Shown piece by piece: positions 28,701-29,759 of a stretch of DNA of 29,759 nucleotides; the stretch's first letter is position 1; each line of letters starts with the position of its first letter. The DNA comes from a virus: the IMG/VR virus record IMGVR_UViG_3300008050_009173, positions 1 to 29,759 of that record; one strand, given 5' to 3'. Under the pieces are notes generated by a model, which did not search any database, was not told where the DNA came from, and worked only from the letters and a program-made list of their open reading frames with translations. Made by a program: the position numbers and the translations under genes.

Positions 28701-29759
28701 TGACCCCGCCCTGTATTCTCTCGTCATCAATTCTGATTTTGGCTTCCCGTCAATACTTCCGGATGGAAGCTACAAGGTAGACCGAGCGGTTCGATCGTTT
28801 CAAAATACATTTGAAGAAATTCATTCAAATTATGGTATTTCAGGAAAGGTTACAACAAACGGTGAATTTTCATCGGTACTGAGGGCGAGAAGAAGTGAAG
28901 ATGAAAACGGGTGTCGTATTGGAGCTGTGTGCTCCTCGGAGCTCAGATACTGCGGAGACGGACTGATAGAGGAGTCTGGGTGGAGAAACATCAGGGAGAC
29001 GCAGTCTGAGCTAATAAACGTCATAACCGGAGGGTCGTCCCTGGAGTCAATCCCGTGGGCAAAAGTTGGTGATTTTTCTACCAATGAATCCGGAGGAATA
29101 TATAGAATGAGCGGAGGAGGGCTCTCCGGTGGAGATGAGCTTATTTATTCAAGCCTCCCATGCTCCGGCGGTGAATACTCTGCTTCTGTATTTTTTCGAG
29201 CAAATTACATCGATCAAGCCGGCGGGTCCGAATTTGATGGTGCAATTTCTGGTACGTTTTCCGGAATGATTCCAATTGAAATCGGCGATGGATCAATATC
29301 TATTAAGATCGCCCTAGCTCATGCTAACTTCGGAACTCCACTGGCTGTTATTATGGACGGAGTAGATAACTCCATTTTGGACATAGTATATTTGGACTGG
29401 ATATCTAATGAGTTTATCGGACTAAGCGTAGATAAAGATTTAGATGGAAATATAACAATAAGCGCAGACAGCACAATTTTGTCAAGGCTTGCCGGGTCAG
29501 ATTTTAATGATGCCAATCTGGATGACTGCGATCTCCTGTCCGAGCCATACATTGCGATAAGATGGCTTGACTCATCTGTTTTCGAGCCAGCCTCAGAAAG
29601 ATCTTCCTCTCTGGATTTATCCCTAGTGTCCTTTGAGGGAAGGCACGAGGAGAGGGTGAGTACGCTAGAGAGCAATGATATATTTATAAATACTGATTCA
29701 AAGGTTTTGTTCTCCTTCTTTGCGGGAGAGCCGGCCCTGTTCGTGGATGGTTACGCCGA
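22744..29759 (+). CDS. Giant peripheral baseplate/tail adhesin protein, 3' end cut by window edge
   Basis: The frame is open from ATG 22744 to the window end, 2,338 full codons without a stop; the C-terminus is missing. An AGG (22730-22732) lies 11 bases upstream inside the gpJ-like gene. Residues about 100-165 (DRIFEEVPHLYSLENTLIKD, then helices) follow gpJ in the position of gpI/gp7-type wedge proteins, so a fused gpI-like start is plausible. Beta modules with a Y-x-[IV]-x-Y-x-x-G pattern occur near residues 411-430, 744-760 and 1088-1144. A helical unit (about 1145-1210) includes LGTLEAFTSGPTVPAFK. A LamG-like domain starts near 1232. A conserved phage region begins near 1720 (DETCESPLSEDAGQWVIRSR) and resumes near 2030 (YCGDGLIEESGWRNIRETQ), with a distinct domain between them (about 1786-2012). 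The likely role is outer baseplate structure plus carbohydrate or surface binding. Its domain mix and size fit an adhesin, but receptor binding is inference. Confidence 0.6.
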   Translation, partial: MLLRPTHFTVTSSTGIKIVFTDNVSDKISASNFTITSLGGNIDDLEILSVSVKDKSIEIKTRPQVSGNFYLLKMIDTDDSPFSSERGASLINDDNSREIFFIGIDSYNPIRDRIFEEVPHLYSLENTLIKDIVSSQADEIYKAQKHIGEVLSDNYISETVINELRTRGAGATDRLGNEGSYSVDRVSKIPEGFPSRFGAIDLSSGGEAREGAMPSSGPVSLRRRVVSVDISEDTSDGEFDGYLISLANKNIIKLLSLALIKENDIYDCNNEIGTDYNIERYKYSILDNKYDREHSLSYFELKSNQILISEFGNIDKPRPGDKLIISYAFNDFGIEVSEDSVSVFNVKHVAKESIPTNISRFFLSNAPIVFSNNEVAEIGGVAFSHSSGEPGLPSAFLKELKFNTSRLPMLEGEYSINYETGEVIIVGDGVSGTGSKSLAAQYYYRDVFENNLDYYVDGGDVVASKVRDLGGQEVKIEFSYGEVFSEGDDYRAPCHEEVSAEHVENNFTSSFSVETAHQPITNVFRIVNQTTGEVYKKLYTTDTEIHFTGRTPPKFESKKSEMAEFLKVDAEKIEPFEEFVSPAFKTTVVSGGSNSNIKIKPGIPAELIDENSKEYFIRGESDSDDLPIQFFGSPDSEGVINSVGISNSLSTPMLGSEVIIGPRVISMALSNIGILNKELDAMGVFFNSSLSFSKDDVFIEERFFSPLSSDYDINEASRSGFVSSVLSKRGDKFFENLSRITRVGDYVVDYAHGVVYLGINKSQDPLALGTAKYSCSKIITKNPNLLSSDQIAKKNRASDSIKNAAVIYEDFSLDSNSISLIDLEPSFESPEIGSTFNSHGEAVSAATVLGDYTVAMMSDIRQINGIYLKESVVGASLDSRYRSKRKSALDASLLTSFVSDGGGNIYNASHMKIDANVIDLKRHDSRYLIEKDGTYSITVKDSNISKLLSITLSKTGEELFDEKLNVTKIDDVEIVFSNSFDGIASVGIRSGSINSSIDNLEDFLLDSDGNRFEINNFDSLTSTLDVFSPAVNNVEAQEPTVGAGAKIIVKATVDIYEDRMEILIPSDAAVANGDMVDISYIDSNIPEPGDSLIVDYRYGKIFLDYSYVADDIYVSYEYGDNQIDWSISNAMIEGQDYYVSYKYGALRDALRKNFGNLTDIPFFKDFSMSTDRETYRSALLGTLEAFTSGPTVPAFKSLIESFTLIEPEITESHFGNWILGRDYLSPGGVEYSGVLDFSEGRFGSGLMINDDNIVKIPSDSNISIEEGTLSAWIRPEWAGINNDATLTINLDDIGEDRFYYNTTTDPFSLKNKFELFEISNAVGTIDYSGDGVSISNYKMVYDESGLEKVSSGEFGLKKSPPALSHFGPLRLDTSIRVDTFSLPEALGHSTDISHHMSDLDSNCVAAISISDNNKSLQILLNVKPVRDSDGNILIFETKEEHIDAVEYPSYEGPYPIRGCVCAVSNVIDNLLDFRNKDTQVIRIELDHEIDLSSFLNKNFLIDESPSVLQIVDSNGGIYEVYAFLDLAGRTVRGGIPTKIGGFIIERIPGNMQHLSAAGSKALNDYLPIGRLRVVAQSVSIPLATSALSEEIFNFENMDYLLDWSSGHVNVTTDHNPLDNVVSVLLKTHLNAGKKAQVLYSDLMSHSDSSFGHGISISAPDSMCQSVFNIGKYNYSIKNRFGLEDIFIGKTARNPMRMPFSVNKDDFPLVSSGLPHNADVSEGIFIGFDETCESPLSEDAGQWVIRSRIDKNVVIPSGAFPIYDDFSLEFSNPPAELSSFFAAGLVKYINVFGIHIFSTSLASSEKVLHVANVLAQLLDNDEDGHPDNKLVIQNLTERNSYIIVSEDRGDFDSLESRIWEDKEFNTGIVIYSNDISDEAVDPTTRMVWSLIGDVGYSNTYPDKFGLFVGSELTTAMNTARGGYYPIVPAVYPISSWYHDDNKNCDFECQISKYLYWGISSLLGEYSENEDLISEEWEITSKDQLMATDPALYSLVINSDFGFPSILPDGSYKVDRAVRSFQNTFEEIHSNYGISGKVTTNGEFSSVLRARRSEDENGCRIGAVCSSELRYCGDGLIEESGWRNIRETQSELINVITGGSSLESIPWAKVGDFSTNESGGIYRMSGGGLSGGDELIYSSLPCSGGEYSASVFFRANYIDQAGGSEFDGAISGTFSGMIPIEIGDGSISIKIALAHANFGTPLAVIMDGVDNSILDIVYLDWISNEFIGLSVDKDLDGNITISADSTILSRLAGSDFNDANLDDCDLLSEPYIAIRWLDSSVFEPASERSSSLDLSLVSFEGRHEERVSTLESNDIFINTDSKVLFSFFAGEPALFVDGYA
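26434..27000 (+). other. LamG/concanavalin-A-like domain in the last gene (right boundary approximate)
   Basis: Residues about 1231 onward read SGVLDFSEGRFGSGLMIND, then VKIPSDSNISIEEGTLSAWI and RPEWAG. This is the usual opening of LamG-like jelly-roll domains: '[FA]-x-x-G-[RK]-F-G-x-[GA]-L', a short 'V-x-[IV]-P' strand, then 'G-T-[IL]-[SE]-x-W-[IV]-x-P'. The fold binds sugars or proteins in many secreted and phage tail proteins. The second half is less clear; a long insertion may lie between about 1300 and 1400. Confidence 0.65.
28099..28773 (+). other. Embedded secreted-protein-like domain with presumed metal motif lost
   Basis: Residues about 1786-2010 contain INVFGIHIFSTS, KVLHVANVLAQLLDNDEDG (1806-1824), a D-x-D-G loop, RMVWSLIGDVGYSNTYP (1884-1900), TARGGYYPIVP, SSWYHDDNKNCDFECQ with C1943 and C1947, and ATDPALYSLV...FPSILPDGSY (2010). 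From memory this pattern matches an unnamed family in secreted proteins of bacteria and marine eukaryotes, where the central helix reads like EEVLHLITHVGY. Here the E, H and H positions appear as M1885, S1888 and D1892. The family assignment is from recollection and could be wrong in detail. Confidence 0.5.

Noticed and set aside
1-29759. High number of TCCGGA and GGATCC sites as a possible regulatory or packaging signal
   Set aside because: They follow from frequent Ser-Gly and Gly-Ser codon pairs (TCC-GGA, GGA-TCC) and show no regular spacing.
22744-29759. Classifying the cluster as an extracellular contractile injection system
   Set aside because: Sheath, tube, ATPase and toxin genes are not visible, and the protein sizes and LamG-bearing adhesin better suit a jumbo phage; it cannot be fully excluded from this window.

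Overview
The window is a tail and baseplate morphogenesis cluster of a very large myovirus-like (contractile-tailed) bacteriophage, or less likely a phage-derived contractile injection system. Nine genes fill the whole 29.8 kb, all on the + strand. They are separated by 2 to about 95 bases, or overlap by 4, and four of them exceed 1,000 codons. No capsid, replication, tRNA, CRISPR or insertion-sequence features are visible, so phage and particle cannot be told apart from this window alone. The size of the proteins favours a jumbo phage. The host cannot be read from the sequence. Isoleucine is often ATA and arginine often AGA in most genes.

Layout, left to right: (1) a Ser/Gly/Ala-rich, helical protein touching the left edge, perhaps the C-terminal part of a tape-measure protein; (2) a 323-aa tail/baseplate-junction type protein overlapping it by ATGA; (3) a 1,619-aa baseplate hub protein with gp27/gpD-like signatures; (4) an 817-aa central spike protein with an OB-like head and a beta-helix-like tail; (5) a 2,554-aa giant structural protein with beta-rich modules, a low-complexity linker and a strongly hydrophobic segment that looks membrane-active; (6) a 664-aa helical protein of unknown role; (7) a 143-aa gp25/gpW-like baseplate wedge protein; (8) a 1,102-aa gp6/gpJ-like wedge protein; (9) a protein of at least 2,338 aa running off the right edge, with a gpI-like N-terminal part, repeated beta modules, a LamG-like domain and an embedded domain resembling secreted cellular proteins.

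Taken together, genes 2 to 4 would form the central hub and spike, genes 7 and 8 the wedges, and gene 9 the peripheral baseplate or adhesin part. Genes 5 and 6 lie between hub and wedges and have no counterpart in the T4 or P2 baseplate that I recognise. Only three gaps exceed 50 bases (1770-1852, 9169-9228, 18898-18991); these are the likely places for promoters or terminators.

Most unusual points: the hydrophobic block inside the 2,554-aa virion protein; the secreted-type domain inserted in the last gene with its presumed metal-binding motif lost; a module shared between genes 8 and 9; and a compositionally foreign patch near 15.6-15.8 kb.
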